A stretch of DNA of 64,000 nucleotides from Onchidella celtica (Eukaryota; Mollusca; Gastropoda; Systellommatophora; Onchidiidae): NCBI GenBank assembly GCA_963931925.1, contig OZ007569.1:47133021-47197020 (forward strand), in the 5' to 3' direction. The notes under the pieces were generated by a model that ran no database searches, was not told the DNA's origin, and saw only the letters and a list, made by a program, of their open reading frames with translations. Shown one piece after another: positions 1 to 9,865 of the stretch (its first letter is position 1; each line of letters starts with the position of its first letter). Position numbers and translations under genes: made by a program.

Positions 1-230
1 GATCGCCATCTGTGTCGCTCCACATAAGAGAAGTATATTAGAATAGGAACAATTTTACTCTTTCAGAAAGGACAATACGCGCTGCGAATCCACGTCCGAA
101 AATAATTCTTTCATGGATTCGAAGGCATAGTGCTTTCTCTGCATAGGCATGAAACCCTTTCATTCAATTAAACTATGGTTTATTGGTAGTTAACATTAAC
201 ATGCCACACAGTAGGGGGATGCGACCCCCC
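1..230 (-). mobile_element. LINE 3' coding/UTR fragment (copy A)
   Basis: On the minus strand this resembles the equivalent stretch of copies B and C: a cysteine-containing segment, then the conserved C-terminal tail seen in LINEs that carry RNase H (a run beginning KELFSDVDSQ with LSFLKE following). The RT and endonuclease parts are absent and the left end is cut by the window. This is a degenerate fragment and not a gene. The clade is uncertain (I/Nimb or Jockey-like group). Confidence 0.5.
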
Positions 231-668
231 CCCCCTCCGCCCCCCCCCCCCAGGAAAAAAACTGTGTGAGAGGCTTGGGGGTTTCACAACGTCGCATTTA
301 GTTAATATCTTTGCACCGCCACGCGCGTCGAGTCACATCGCCCCGCTAGGCTGTTACATGTGCACTGGAAATAATAATATGCGTCAAGTTAAATGTGAAA
401 ATTAGTCAAGTAGAAAATGTGATGCTCTCAATTGAACTATGGCTTATTGGTAATTGACAATAATATGCTACACATAGGAGGGTGCCCCCCCCCCTCCCCC
501 CCGGGGAAAAAACCTATGTGAGAGGCATGGGGGTTTCACAACGTCGCATTTAGTAAATATCTTTGACCTGCCACGCGCGTCAGGTCACATCGCCCCGCTA
601 GACTGTTACATGTGCACTGGAAATATATGCGACACCTTGACAGTGAAAAATAGTCAAGTAAACAATGT
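165..668 (+). repeat. Two tandem copies of a ~252-bp unit
   Basis: The same landmarks recur about 252 bp apart, for example GTTTCACAACGTCGCATTTA at 281 and 533, and TGTTACATGTGCACTGG at about 353 and 604. Each copy holds a poly-C tract, the ACGCGCGTC segment and a CTATGG-TTATTGG stretch. The copies have diverged at many sites, so the duplication is older than the inverted duplication that contains it. No coding function is seen. Confidence 0.8.
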
Positions 669-1017
669 GATGATCTCAACGGCTATTATAGTTTACAGGA
701 CAAAGTGTACTTGCGACAAGGAACCGCTTGAAATAAAGACTTATGCAGAAGTAGGTTTCTCACAATTAAAAGTCACATTAGAAGTCGCACAATCGTATTA
801 TACAAAAACTGATACTTTTTAATGTAAAATGAGAGTATGTTATAGCATTTGCGGTCACAAGATGTCATGCGATCGGCTATATTACATAATATCCAACACA
901 TTCGTCACGAACGATTTCTTTTTCCAGCACTTCCTTCTCTCGATTGTGGACTACAAGGACATCGTGTCGTGTGCTAAGAGAACACTTTTTGGGTTTTATG
1001 GCACCCCGGCACGATAA

Positions 1018-1401
1018 CGGCCACTGTTAGCATGACGTTTGGAGCACCAAAATTTTTAAAACATGACATTTGGAGCACTGCCTAAACCTAGGTCAAATTG
1101 CAGTATGACATTTGGAGCACTACCAAAAATTAATAAAATTTCAGTATGACATTTGGCGCACCTATACCGCTGCTGGTATTAGGAGTAGGGTTAGGGTTAG
1201 TATTAGGCCTATAAAGGAACTTTCTACCCCTGTGGTACCCAAGGCAAGTTATTGCAAAATATTCGTAGAGTAATCGATAGTCAACAGGTTGATTAAAGAT
1301 TAATTGATAAAATCACAGCCCAAATGCTAGTGCTCCAAATGTCACATGCCGGCTTTCTTTGATCTGCAGTAGTGCTCCAAATGTCATACAACCCGGCCAC
1401 T
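1018..1401. mobile_element. 368-bp miniature inverted-repeat transposon with 8-bp TSD
   Basis: The element spans 1026-1393 and is bounded by the direct repeat CGGCCACT (1018-1025 and 1394-1401). It interrupts a LINE 3' end that reads GGCCACTTTGCGCC in other copies. The 15-mer TGACATTTGGAGCAC or a one-base variant occurs four times forward on the left side and twice inverted on the right (GTGCTCCAAATGTCA), so the ends form imperfect inverted repeats with extra subterminal copies. There is no coding capacity. An 8-bp target duplication fits hAT or P superfamily transposases. Confidence 0.75.
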
Positions 1402-1792
1402 TTGCGCCCTTCATTGTCTATTTGGTTGCACATTTTATTTATGTTTCGTATTCAGGGCCTTTATGTTTAACAATATAATTAAACCCGTACATTCATATCA
1501 TTTAATCACATTGGTCAAATTCTCAAAATTGTTCTACGGATTTGAAAAAAAATTTTGTAAACGGGTATAAATTGTTAAATCAAGTTATGGGGCTTAGTCT
1601 CTCTCAAAAGGACAGCATGCGTTGCAGGTCCACCCCAGGAAATAATTCTTTCATGGCTCCGCAGGCATAGTGCCTTCTTCGGATTTGTATGGAGTCTACA
1701 CATTCAGTTAAAATATGCTTTGTTCATAGTTGGCAATTGCGTGCCATGCATTCGGGGGGCGGGGGAGGGGGGGGGAAGTCTTCCCCCCTAAG

Positions 1793-2176
1793 TCAAAATC
1801 GGTGTGTGAGGTGCACATTACCCAGACGGAGTCTGCCAAGGACAGTTTCATCTCTCTGATTTTGTTGAGAGGCATGTTTGAGTCCATTGTCTAAGTTGGT
1901 CTTGGATAAAGTGTAGCTTATTTGAGGTTTGTACATCCCATCATTCCCGCCCACTCGATTTAATGAAGTTATTAATAGCAGGTTTAAAGTCAGTGTGTGA
2001 TATTTGTATGTGTTCTGGAGAAATTTCAATGTTTCCTTAGCCAGGGTGTCTGCTGGTCCATTTCCCTTGATGCTAGTGTGGCCAGGGACCCAACACAGAA
2101 CAATTCCATATTCTCTGTTGGACAGTGTATGAAGACGTTGTAACAGACTATTGATTGATTTCGTAGGTTTTATCAA
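1793..2176 (-). pseudogene. RNase H C-terminal fragment of a LINE
   Basis: An open frame of about 127 codons reads through the end of a LINE-type RNase H domain. The motif WVPGHTSIKGNGPADTLAKE holds the His and final Asp region of the fold, and it is followed by a hydrophilic tail ending LRLGNVHLTHRF, typical of the stretch before the terminal cysteine cluster of RNase H-bearing LINEs. No RT is attached, so it is a relic. In the intact element RNase H would degrade RNA in RNA-DNA hybrids during target-primed reverse transcription. Confidence 0.7.
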
Positions 2177-2190
2177 ATTTGCTTCAGCAT

Positions 2191-2844
2191 CAGATTTAAT
2201 CTTTTTTATTCACATTGCTTCGCTATTGTAAGCTTGTATTCACAGCTGTCATAAAACCGTATATCCGACAATGATCGACGCATTGTTCACGATCAATTCA
2301 AACCTAGGATAACTCCATAACCGTTATAGTTTAATTTGGTACAAGATCTAGAAGTAGGCCCGATCGTACTAAAACATAGCGATACACAATAAGGATACAC
2401 TATAGGTATGGTCATAAAATTGACTGCTTGCAGTTGGTATTTTGTAAACTTAAGTTATTGATTTTCATAAATTTTATTTTTTCCTATCATATATACTCCC
2501 CTGATGACAACAGTTGTAGGTCTAGCGTGAGATAAATTATATACGTCTAGAATTTGAAGTCGATTTTTGGCTAATTCGTTTTATTTTTTAAATGTGACCT
2601 GTATAATGAAGACTCGAAGACTTTTTTTTTTCATCCTTTAGATCCAGCTTTATCTTAGATGGTTTACGTTCATGTTTGCCTAATTTGTAATATGTATAAA
2701 ATTATTTAATTTAAAACTGTGGCCAAGTTGGAGAAGACTGTAGACTTCTCTTTATCTTTTCATAAAGCTTTAGATCGGTAAGGAAAGGCATTAACTGACG
2801 CAAGCAATTGTTATGGTCCTCTGTGGTTTTAGGATGATTCTGAG
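2191..2844. other. AT-rich stretch without recognised feature
   Basis: No convincing ORF, RNA gene or repeat family was recognised. It contains a T10 run near 2632. It may be the more diverged inner part of neighbouring LINE fragments, but nothing in translation supports that. Confidence 0.4.
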
Positions 2845-3740
2845 TTGGAGTTTGAGTTTTACGGTCCGTCGGCACGATAATGGACACTTTGCACCTTTTT
2901 TTTGGGGGGGGGGTATTTTATTTAGGTTGATATTCAGGGCTTCATCTTTTCAAATTCGACGACTAGAATTGATTTGTTCCATATAGAATTGATTACATTG
3001 GTAAAGGTTTCAAAAAATATTTAAATCAAGATGTAGTTCTTAACTTCCATCAGAATGGACAAAATGCACTGTGGTTCCACATCAGAGAGTATAAAACAAT
3101 ATTTCTCTGATAGATCCACAGGCATAGTGTCTTCTTCCGGTGTGCCTGAAATTTACATATTTTCTGTTAAAATATGGTTTATTGATAATTGACAACTACA
3201 TGTCACACATTCGGGAGGATCTTCTCCCCCGAATAAGAAACAATGCCTGATGTGGGTATGAAAATCCCATGTCTCAGATTTCGCTGCCCCCACTGTCCAC
3301 GTTGGTCTTGGACAAAGTGTAGTTTATTTATATACGTCCTATCTTTCCTGCCATCTCGATTCAATGAATTTATTCATTGCAGCTTTAAAGTCAGTGTGAG
3401 GTATTGTCAGGTGTTCTGGTGGACGCTTTAATGTTTCTTTCCTGTTTCATTTCTTTTGGTACCATTGTGGCCAGGGATGCAACTGTGAACAATACTGTAT
3501 TCCTTGTTAGATAGAGAGTGAAGTCACTGCAACAGTTCATGGAGTTTCATGATTTTTTTTAAGCCTGACCATGAGTTTAAATTTGGGTTCCACGGCGCAT
3601 TGGCCGAATGTTGCTTGTCCTGCAAATCCACAATGAAAGGCTTTTTTGTTTTATTTTGGGTTTTTTTCCTACTTAGAAAATTTTACTTCAAAGAAAAAAA
3701 TGTAAGTTATAGTTGCTCAGGATATGGTATCTTCAGTGAG
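2845..3740 (-). mobile_element. LINE 3' end with decayed RNase H (copy C)
   Basis: The same family as copy B on the minus strand. Decayed RNase H sequence (a GHNGTKRNE motif in place of GHTSIKGNG) lies near 3470-3520, then the C-terminal tail region near 3040-3240, a 3' UTR with a T8-G10 run near 2886, and the family end near 2850 (ACGGTCCGTCGGCACGATAA on the plus strand). Stops and frameshifts throughout make it a dead fragment. Confidence 0.6.
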
Positions 3741-3896
3741 TAGTTGGGGATTTAGTGAACAATGGAAAACGAAAAATTCCACAAAATGTTCCAGCGACTG
3801 AACCACATAATGGGTTTTCTCAGACATAGGCATTGTCACAATCTGGATGGAGAGCATCAAGAAATTAGCAGAGCTCCGGCCTCGGTCCAAGAAAGA

Positions 3897-4516
3897 TGTA
3901 ACAGCTGAGGTTGTTCTAGTACGTTATAGTAGGGGGGGAGTTAGTTGATCTAACTACAACCCTTTAGAAAACGAAACTATTACAGCTGTAAAATAAATAA
4001 AACGAGATCCGACGATAGATTAAATAATACTAAAGTTTAATAACTGTATAGTGAACAATAAATTACTAGGAAGACACCAGCGAACCTAAATATCTACGCC
4101 ACACAAAAGGAAACTCACTTACTCACCCCCCAACCACTCACACAGGTCTATATATATAAACATCCCTACAGAAAGCTCCCGAAATAAACGTTACCTTTGC
4201 CCTCGCACAAACTAACCAATCACGCATCAATACGTCATCAGGTTACATCACTCAAGGCCAAATCTGGCGTAAACATTCGTTTCCACAACGTTATCGAATG
4301 TTCGGGAACATACTAATATTTACTTAACGAGTCAAAACACCTGACAACAAGCGAGCGAGGAAAAAAACTACTCACTAGAAAAGAAGGTCAGGTCACGGAG
4401 TACAGTACACTCTGGCAATAGTCAACAATAAAATGAAAAAAGTAGTGGACACATGCTCAGCCACCAGCACAACAACAAAACCGGGGGAGGGCAAGGGGTA
4501 GCCCGCAGATGCTACA
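3897..4516 (-). repeat. 3' LTR of element 1
   Basis: It begins TGTAACAGCTGAGG and ends GATGCTACA on the plus strand, giving TG...CA termini. A run TATATATATA near 4149 (TATA-like on the minus strand) probably marks the promoter. It differs from the other LTR at T/C near 3919, a missing C near 3990 and C/T near 4211. The 620-bp length is normal for Gypsy elements. Confidence 0.93.
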
Positions 4517-4530
4517 CAACTCCCCAATTT
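4517..4530 (-). other. Polypurine tract of element 1
   Basis: On the minus strand the bases immediately before the 3' LTR read AATTGGGGAGTTG, a purine-rich block in the position where the plus-strand DNA primer is retained during reverse transcription. It is short and interrupted by pyrimidines, so the exact primer limits are uncertain. Confidence 0.6.
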
Positions 4531-5286
4531 AAGTTGAATATCTTTCAACTCCAAAACCATTATTCAGCGTCTGCAATATCTTGAAATAATCTTATAGCAC
4601 TCCCAATCTCACAAAGGTAGTTGCTAATTCTATTACAATTAATAACAATTTCAGTGTCTTCCCGAATGTCATCACAAATACAATACAATGCAGTGTACTT
4701 TGTATCACTAATACCATAACTAATACAATACCGTCATTGCTTCCCAATAGTAAACAGTAGGCCTACTAGTCAAAATAACACAACGCCACCACTGTGGTGA
4801 AACAATGGTCAATGATATTATTACAAATCATATAAGGTGAAACGATGGCCCGTCGTTTACATAATGCTTCGTGCACGAATCATAGCATATAACTTGTTGT
4901 ACATAACATGGTTATCTCCAAAATGTATAACTCATACGTACAATGGCAAAAATACCAATACATACCGACCACTGATTAGGGTCTTTTCTTCATCATATTA
5001 GGTCAAAACAAGTTACAACATTGCAATATAACACAAACACTGCTTGCTCGCAGTCCCCATTTGGGTTACATTTTCCAAAAATTACACCAAGTTCCATTGG
5101 TAACTAATATGACATAGCATAAAATCAAAATGTGACTAACACATCATGACTCTCTATCAGCCATCAATTCAATATTCAGTCACAGATGAACTACGTCCCC
5201 AATTACAGTACAATACTGCCGTCCTAGAAATTCATCTAGTAGGCAAAAGTATGGGTTACAATGCATTTCACTGATAGTGTACTACT
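4531..5286 (-). other. Element 1 region between RNase H and 3' LTR
   Basis: About 750 bp of AT-rich sequence with no ORF of note. There is no envelope-like gene. It is probably the 3' untranslated region of the genomic RNA. Confidence 0.6.
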
Positions 5287-6630
5287 TTAAAATACCCTGC
5301 TCAGGAAATCGGCACAGACATTTTCTCTGCCTTTTACGTAGTGAATCCTGAATCGATAAGACTGTAAAAATAAACTCCATCGTAATAACTTTGAACTGTC
5401 AAACTTGGCAGAGTTCAAAAACTCTAATGACCGATGGTCAGTTTGGAGCACAAACTCCTTTCCATACAAATACAAAGTAAACTTTTTTACAGCCCAACCA
5501 ATAGCTAAACATTCTCGCTCTGAGACCGAATATTTTGTCTCACGAGGCAATAGCTTACGACTAGCATATGCCACAGGGTATAACTTTCCCTCGTGTTCCT
5601 GCATAAGACTAGCGCCTAATCCGCGATCTGATGCATCAGTTGCTAAGACAAACTCTTTGGAAAAATCTGGCAAACATAACACGGGTTTGGAGATAATGAC
5701 ATTCTTCAAAGAGGTGTACGCTTTCTCCTGCGTTTCATCCCACTGAACTATATTGGGCTGACCCTTTCTAAGTAAATCAGACAATGGTGATGCAATCGCT
5801 GAAAAGTTAGGAATAAATTCATGGTAATATCCCACTAATCCTAAGAATGCTTTCACTTCCTTCTTAGTGGTGGGTCTGGGTGCGTCTCGTACCTTACATA
5901 CATTCTCTTCTAACAGGCCAATCATACCTTCTCCCACTAAGTGTCCAACAAAGTCTACTTCAGACGTTCCAATCAGACACTTCGATGGTCTTGCAGTTAA
6001 TCCAGCTTGGTCCATCCTCTGCAGTAAGTCCTTGAGAGTCTTCACATGCTCGTCGAATGTCTCTGTATGAATCAGCAGGTCGTCCACATGTGCTGTCACA
6101 TTGTTCATTCCACGGATCAATGGCTTTACGATCCTGTTCAGTGTGGCTCCTGAGTTCATCATCCCAAAAGGCATCCGAATGAATTCATAGTGTTCGCCCA
6201 TGGTGACGAACGCCGTCTTGGGAATGTCTTGCTCTCGAACTTTCACTTGCCAGTATCCCTTGCTCAGGTCAATCCGAGAGAATAATTTTCCTCTCGAGAG
6301 ACTCTGAAACACTTCTAATGGCGCTGCTGTCGGATGAGGGTCGAATACTGTGATCTTGTTTAACCTCCTGTAGTCGATGCAGACTCGGTTGGATCCGTCC
6401 TTCTTCTTGACGACAACAATAGGTGAAGCATAAGCTGATGAGCTCCTTCGAATGATGCCCAGCCGTTCCATGGTGCTAAGCTCCTCCTTCAATGAGTCGC
6501 GCATTGCGTAGGGCACCGGGTATGGTCGTTGACGAACTGGTACTTCTGTCGTAAGGTCGATGCGATGTTCACCCAACTGGCAGCATCCAGGGAGATTGGT
6601 GAAGACGTGTTGGTAATCCTTCACCACATC
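5287..6630 (-). CDS. pol: Reverse transcriptase-RNase H of element 1
   Basis: This copies the element RNA into DNA and degrades the template inside the virus-like particle. The frame opens directly after an in-frame TGA (6631-6633) and has no ATG near its start, so it must be made as part of the upstream polyprotein. Numbering from the GTG at 6627, RT motif A has Asp120 (LFSRIDLSKGYWQ) and motif C is AHVDDLL with Asp182-Asp183, a HVDD variant of YxDD. The RNase H domain begins near residue 325 with Asp331 in LATDASDRG and ends in ENVCADFLSR near 440. Domains look complete and are of Gypsy type. The identical sequence is present at 36345-37688. Confidence 0.92.
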   Translation of the reverse strand, partial: DVVKDYQHVFTNLPGCCQLGEHRIDLTTEVPVRQRPYPVPYAMRDSLKEELSTMERLGIIRRSSSAYASPIVVVKKKDGSNRVCIDYRRLNKITVFDPHPTAAPLEVFQSLSRGKLFSRIDLSKGYWQVKVREQDIPKTAFVTMGEHYEFIRMPFGMMNSGATLNRIVKPLIRGMNNVTAHVDDLLIHTETFDEHVKTLKDLLQRMDQAGLTARPSKCLIGTSEVDFVGHLVGEGMIGLLEENVCKVRDAPRPTTKKEVKAFLGLVGYYHEFIPNFSAIASPLSDLLRKGQPNIVQWDETQEKAYTSLKNVIISKPVLCLPDFSKEFVLATDASDRGLGASLMQEHEGKLYPVAYASRKLLPRETKYSVSERECLAIGWAVKKFTLYLYGKEFVLQTDHRSLEFLNSAKFDSSKLLRWSLFLQSYRFRIHYVKGRENVCADFLSRVF

Positions 6631-9048
6631 TCAGAGTTCTTGACGTTGTTCCGACGTCAGTTGCGTTCCATACTGGACATCTCTGTAGCCTTCATTCTGG
6701 TTCCAGCTTCCTAGGTCGGCAAGGTCCTCCGTCGTTCCACCGTTGTCGCCTTCCAGGTCGCAGTCCTCGATAACTGTCATGCTAGCTGACTCCACGGGTT
6801 GACTCTTGTCTATCAGGTCGTCCTCTGCCAGTACAGTCTCAGCACTATCACCGCCGCCGTCCTTTATGACGTTGACATGTTCAGGCATGGTATCTCTCCT
6901 ACTGTTGTCCATCCCACACATCTCGGTCACAATAGGTCTCGGTTCCATTGCCACTGCTGCTGCTTTTGACGTCCTTGGAATGTATCTCTTGAGGAGGTTG
7001 GCGTGCAAGGTCTTTTCTTTTGCACCCATCTTGATTCTATAGTCGTTAACACCGACAACTAAGAATACCTTATATGGTCCCTTCCATTGGACTAGGAGCT
7101 TGTTAGTGTTCGTCGGCAGTAGCACCAACACTTCATCTCCGGGGCGGAACTTCCTCTCTCGCGCCTTCCGGTCGTAGTAGGTCTTCTGTCTACCTTGAGC
7201 CTTGGAGAGTTCTTCCGTCGCTAACTTCCATATGTCCTCCAGCCTCTCACGTAGTTCCATGACGTACTGGTAACTGGTCTTCGTTTCCGGCTCCTCTACA
7301 TCCTTGGTCCATAGTTGTCGTAAGATGTGCATTGGTCCTCTCACAGTTCTCCCATACAGCAACTCGAATGGGGAAAACTTGGTCGACTCTTGAGGAACTT
7401 CACGATATGCGAAGAGCAGCGGGTTGATGTATCTGTGCCACTGCTTGGGTTGCTCTGCGCACAGTCGTCTCAATGTTTTCTTCAGTGTGCCGTTGAATCG
7501 CTCCACCAACCCGTTGCACATAGGGTGGTAGACTGTAGTGGTCGACTGTCGAATTCCCAGTAGTCTATTCGTTTCCTTCATGACATCTGACATAAACTGG
7601 GTCCCTTGGTCCGACAAGATCTCTTCGGGCACACCCAAACGGCTGTAGATGTTCACTAAGGCTTCTGCTACCGTTTCTGCGTCGATCTTCTTCAAGGGTG
7701 TGGCTTCGGGGTAACGAGTAGCGTAGTCTATATACACCAGGATATACCGATGTCCACCTTCACTTGGGGGGTCGATAGGTCCTACTAAGTCCACGGCCAC
7801 TCGCCTAAATGGTACGTCCACTACTGGCATACTCTGCAGGTGCACCTTTGGGGTCGCTCCTTTGTTCACCGTCCTCTGGCATATGTCGCATGAGCGGCAG
7901 TATCTCGCGACGTCACCTTCAATTCCAGGCCAATAAAAATTGCTCATAACTCTGTCTTTGGTTTTCTTCACGCCGAGGTGTCCTCCGACGATCGAGTCGT
8001 GGGCTACACTCAGTACATACTCTCTCAGTTTCTCGGGTAGTACCACTTGCCTTATAACAGTCGCCTGTCTCAGGTCCTTGTAGATCCGGTACAGTACTCC
8101 TCCATGTTTCTCAAAATGAACAGATTTATTGCCTCTATTAGTTGGGATCTTCTTCTGCTCTAACTTCCTAATGACTTCGTCTTCTTCTTGGAGTCGGATA
8201 AGTTCCTCTCTACCCACTCCCGCGTGCCGTTCTGCCCTCAGCACCTTCAGCGACGTAGACCGGTCCTTCCTCTTCTCCTGGGCCCTCGTGGTCACCGCTC
8301 CTACCATCACCTCAGTATCAGGGTCGTACGGGTCCTTCGCTCCGTCCACGTTCCCGACTACTAGGTCGCAGATGGTCTCCGGGAGACACAGCGCCGTCAC
8401 TTTGCCCGTCAGGTAAGGCGTCTTCACGTCGATAACGGCTTCCTCCGCCGCTAGCAAGGAGTTATCGATCCTCGCGATAAGTTTCTTCCCACCGGTGAGC
8501 TGTCCGTCGTCCACCAGTGCTCGCCGCACCACTACACCTTCACAGCCGGTATCTCTTAGGACATCTACCGCTCGATTTCCAATCAAGCCCTTCATCACTG
8601 GTAACTTCAGTTTCTCCACGGTCCTTCCGTCACTGCATCCTCCGCAAGTAACAGGCACCGCTAACTGTAGCTTCCCGTCCTTCATTACCGCTTGAACGTT
8701 GATGCTGGTGTCAGCCGTCGTCGCATCCTGTCTCGACGACTCGTCCGCCGCTATCACTACGGCCGCCGCCGCCTTGTTCGGCTTGCCTCGTCCCATATCC
8801 TTCTGGGCTGGACACATCCTCCGAACGTGGCCTGCCTTTCCACAAAGGTAACATTTCAACTCACCTTTGTCGTTTAACTTTGCACGACACTCCGTCGCCT
8901 TGTGTCCCGGCCTCTGGCACCTATGGCAGACCTGTGGGCTTCTGTCTCCGTTGGGCCTCTGTCGCACTGGCCGGCTCTGCAGTCTGGCGCTCCCGCTGAG
9001 CGTCCGGTTCCTCGCTACCAGGTACGCCTCCGCTGAATCTGCGATGTC
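6631..9048 (-). CDS. pol: Nucleocapsid-protease-integrase segment of element 1
   Basis: This is the middle of the polyprotein, open between the TAG at 9049-9051 and the TGA at 6631-6633. Numbering from the first ATG (8967): two CCHC knuckles (Cys14-27 and 39-52), aspartic protease LRDTG (139-141), an integrase HHCC zinc site (His323, His330, Cys360, Cys363), an integrase core with Asp393, Asp453 and Glu489 (D-x59-D-x35-E), and a GPY/F-type module (WKGPY) near 625. All catalytic residues are present. It lies upstream of RT in the same frame, giving Copia-like order with a Gypsy-like integrase. The TAG cuts it off from Gag, so expression needs readthrough or this copy is dead. Confidence 0.92.
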   Translation of the reverse strand, partial: DIADSAEAYLVARNRTLSGSARLQSRPVRQRPNGDRSPQVCHRCQRPGHKATECRAKLNDKGELKCYLCGKAGHVRRMCPAQKDMGRGKPNKAAAAVVIAADESSRQDATTADTSINVQAVMKDGKLQLAVPVTCGGCSDGRTVEKLKLPVMKGLIGNRAVDVLRDTGCEGVVVRRALVDDGQLTGGKKLIARIDNSLLAAEEAVIDVKTPYLTGKVTALCLPETICDLVVGNVDGAKDPYDPDTEVMVGAVTTRAQEKRKDRSTSLKVLRAERHAGVGREELIRLQEEDEVIRKLEQKKIPTNRGNKSVHFEKHGGVLYRIYKDLRQATVIRQVVLPEKLREYVLSVAHDSIVGGHLGVKKTKDRVMSNFYWPGIEGDVARYCRSCDICQRTVNKGATPKVHLQSMPVVDVPFRRVAVDLVGPIDPPSEGGHRYILVYIDYATRYPEATPLKKIDAETVAEALVNIYSRLGVPEEILSDQGTQFMSDVMKETNRLLGIRQSTTTVYHPMCNGLVERFNGTLKKTLRRLCAEQPKQWHRYINPLLFAYREVPQESTKFSPFELLYGRTVRGPMHILRQLWTKDVEEPETKTSYQYVMELRERLEDIWKLATEELSKAQGRQKTYYDRKARERKFRPGDEVLVLLPTNTNKLLVQWKGPYKVFLVVGVNDYRIKMGAKEKTLHANLLKRYIPRTSKAAAVAMEPRPIVTEMCGMDNSRRDTMPEHVNVIKDGGGDSAETVLAEDDLIDKSQPVESASMTVIEDCDLEGDNGGTTEDLADLGSWNQNEGYRDVQYGTQLTSEQRQEL

Positions 9049-9756
9049 CTATAGCGTCTTTGGTTTCCTCTCCCTCACATGGGTTGCAAGGTCTGGTGGG
9101 CAGGCATCCATGAATTGCTCTCTGACGAACAGATCTCTCACTCCTTCGTAGGTCTCCTCCGTCTTCGACAGCTTTATCCACCTCTCTAAATAGGTCTTGA
9201 TCCTGGTCAAAAACATTCCAACATCTTCTCCATCTTCAGGCTTACCTTGTCTGAACATGAGTCTGTATCCGTCCTCTGACAGGTTGTACCTCTTCTGCAA
9301 CGCTTCCTTGACCTTGTCGTAGTCCTTGGCTTCGTCGATCGGTAGTCTGCAGAAGCACTCCAAAGCTCTCCCGGTCAGCAGGGCAGACAGTGATGTCGTC
9401 CAGGTGGATCTGGGCCATTCAGCTGTCTCGGCAAACCTCTCAAACCGCAGCAACCAGCTATCCAGATCGTCCTTCTTGTCCTGAAATGCAGGTAGCTTGG
9501 TTCTCTTATAACTGGCGTGGTCGCTGGTCCCCTGCGTCGACTCGCCTCCACGCTGATGGCGGATCCTCTCCATCTCCAGCTCGTGTTGTCGTTGAGCCTC
9601 CTTCTCTTGAGCCTCTATCTTCAGTTGCTCCATGCGATCTTGCCTCTCTCTCTCTCTTTCCTCCCTTAGGCCTTCACGGATGTAGTCCTGTCTCTCCTTC
9701 CCAGTGAGCTCCAAGGCGTCTGCTTCCTGGCTAAGCCTTCCAATAACCTCTGACAT
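9049..9756 (-). CDS. gag: Gag (capsid) of element 1, stopped early by TAG
   Basis: A 235-residue Gag N-terminal part. It has a charged coiled-coil-like stretch rich in Glu, Arg and Gln at about residues 20-75, then a capsid region with KLPAFQDKKDDLDSWLLRFE and a SCAN-like segment (VRDLFVREQFMDACPPDLAT, then HVRERKPKTL). The SCAN domain of vertebrate zinc-finger proteins is known to derive from Gmr1-like Gag. The TAG falls inside this segment: the next codons in the same frame read DIADSAEAYL, matching the related element at 56588-53964, which has no stop there. A nonsense mutation is therefore likelier than programmed readthrough. ATG at 9754-9756 is the first in frame. Confidence 0.85.
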   Translation of the reverse strand: MSEVIGRLSQEADALELTGKERQDYIREGLREERERERQDRMEQLKIEAQEKEAQRQHELEMERIRHQRGGESTQGTSDHASYKRTKLPAFQDKKDDLDSWLLRFERFAETAEWPRSTWTTSLSALLTGRALECFCRLPIDEAKDYDKVKEALQKRYNLSEDGYRLMFRQGKPEDGEDVGMFLTRIKTYLERWIKLSKTEETYEGVRDLFVREQFMDACPPDLATHVRERKPKTL

Positions 9757-9844
9757 GTTGTAGATAGCTTGTCGATGATATTCCTACAATAAACTATGTA
9801 AATAAATCTAATAATTTTGATCTGGTCCGCTCGAATATGGTCGG

Positions 9845-9862
9845 ATCCCGGACGAGCCCCCA
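9845..9862 (-). other. Primer-binding site, tRNA-Pro type (element 1)
   Basis: The plus strand reads ATCCCGGACGAGCCCCCA, identical to the 3' end of animal tRNA-Pro including CCA, so the minus-strand RNA carries its complement three bases from the 5' LTR. tRNA-Pro would prime minus-strand DNA synthesis. Confidence 0.88.
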
Positions 9863-9865
9863 ATA

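Larger units (their letters stand above)
985..2190 (-). mobile_element. LINE 3' end with RNase H remnant (copy B)
   Basis: Minus-strand order is RNase H C-terminal part, C-terminal tail, 3' UTR, then the family end (GTGCC(A/G)TAAAACCC). The 3' UTR is interrupted by the miniature transposon at 1026-1393. Upstream endonuclease and RT domains are missing, as expected of a 5'-truncated LINE insertion. Related fragments occur at 1-230, 2845-3740, 12117-12410, 13925-14350, 30862-31150 and 32515-32910, always in the same orientation within the single-copy part of the window. Confidence 0.65.
1..7855 (+). repeat. Left arm of a large inverted duplication
   Basis: Every base p here pairs with base 42975-p in 35120-42974. 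The match was checked at several coding landmarks, in the LTR and in homopolymers such as the T10 near 2632, the T8-G10 run near 2886 and the G9 run near 1767, with no difference found. The inner breakpoint is sharp and lies inside the integrase coding region of the LTR element. The outer end is cut by the window start, so the arm is at least 7.86 kb. The constant pairing sum means no net indel. Such identity implies a very recent event or an assembly artefact. Confidence 0.95.

Noticed and set aside
1182-1200. TAGGGTTAGGGTTAG as an interstitial telomere repeat
   Set aside because: Only about two and a half units and located within the MITE; too short to indicate a telomere or fusion.
4531-5286. 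Possible envelope gene between RNase H and the LTR of element 1
   Set aside because: No ORF with signal peptide or transmembrane segment; the stretch is AT-rich noncoding sequence.
5405-9707. Many plus-strand open frames opposite the Gypsy gag-pol
   Set aside because: Shadow frames of the minus-strand polyprotein; none has a domain, and the same frames reappear opposite the mirrored copy.
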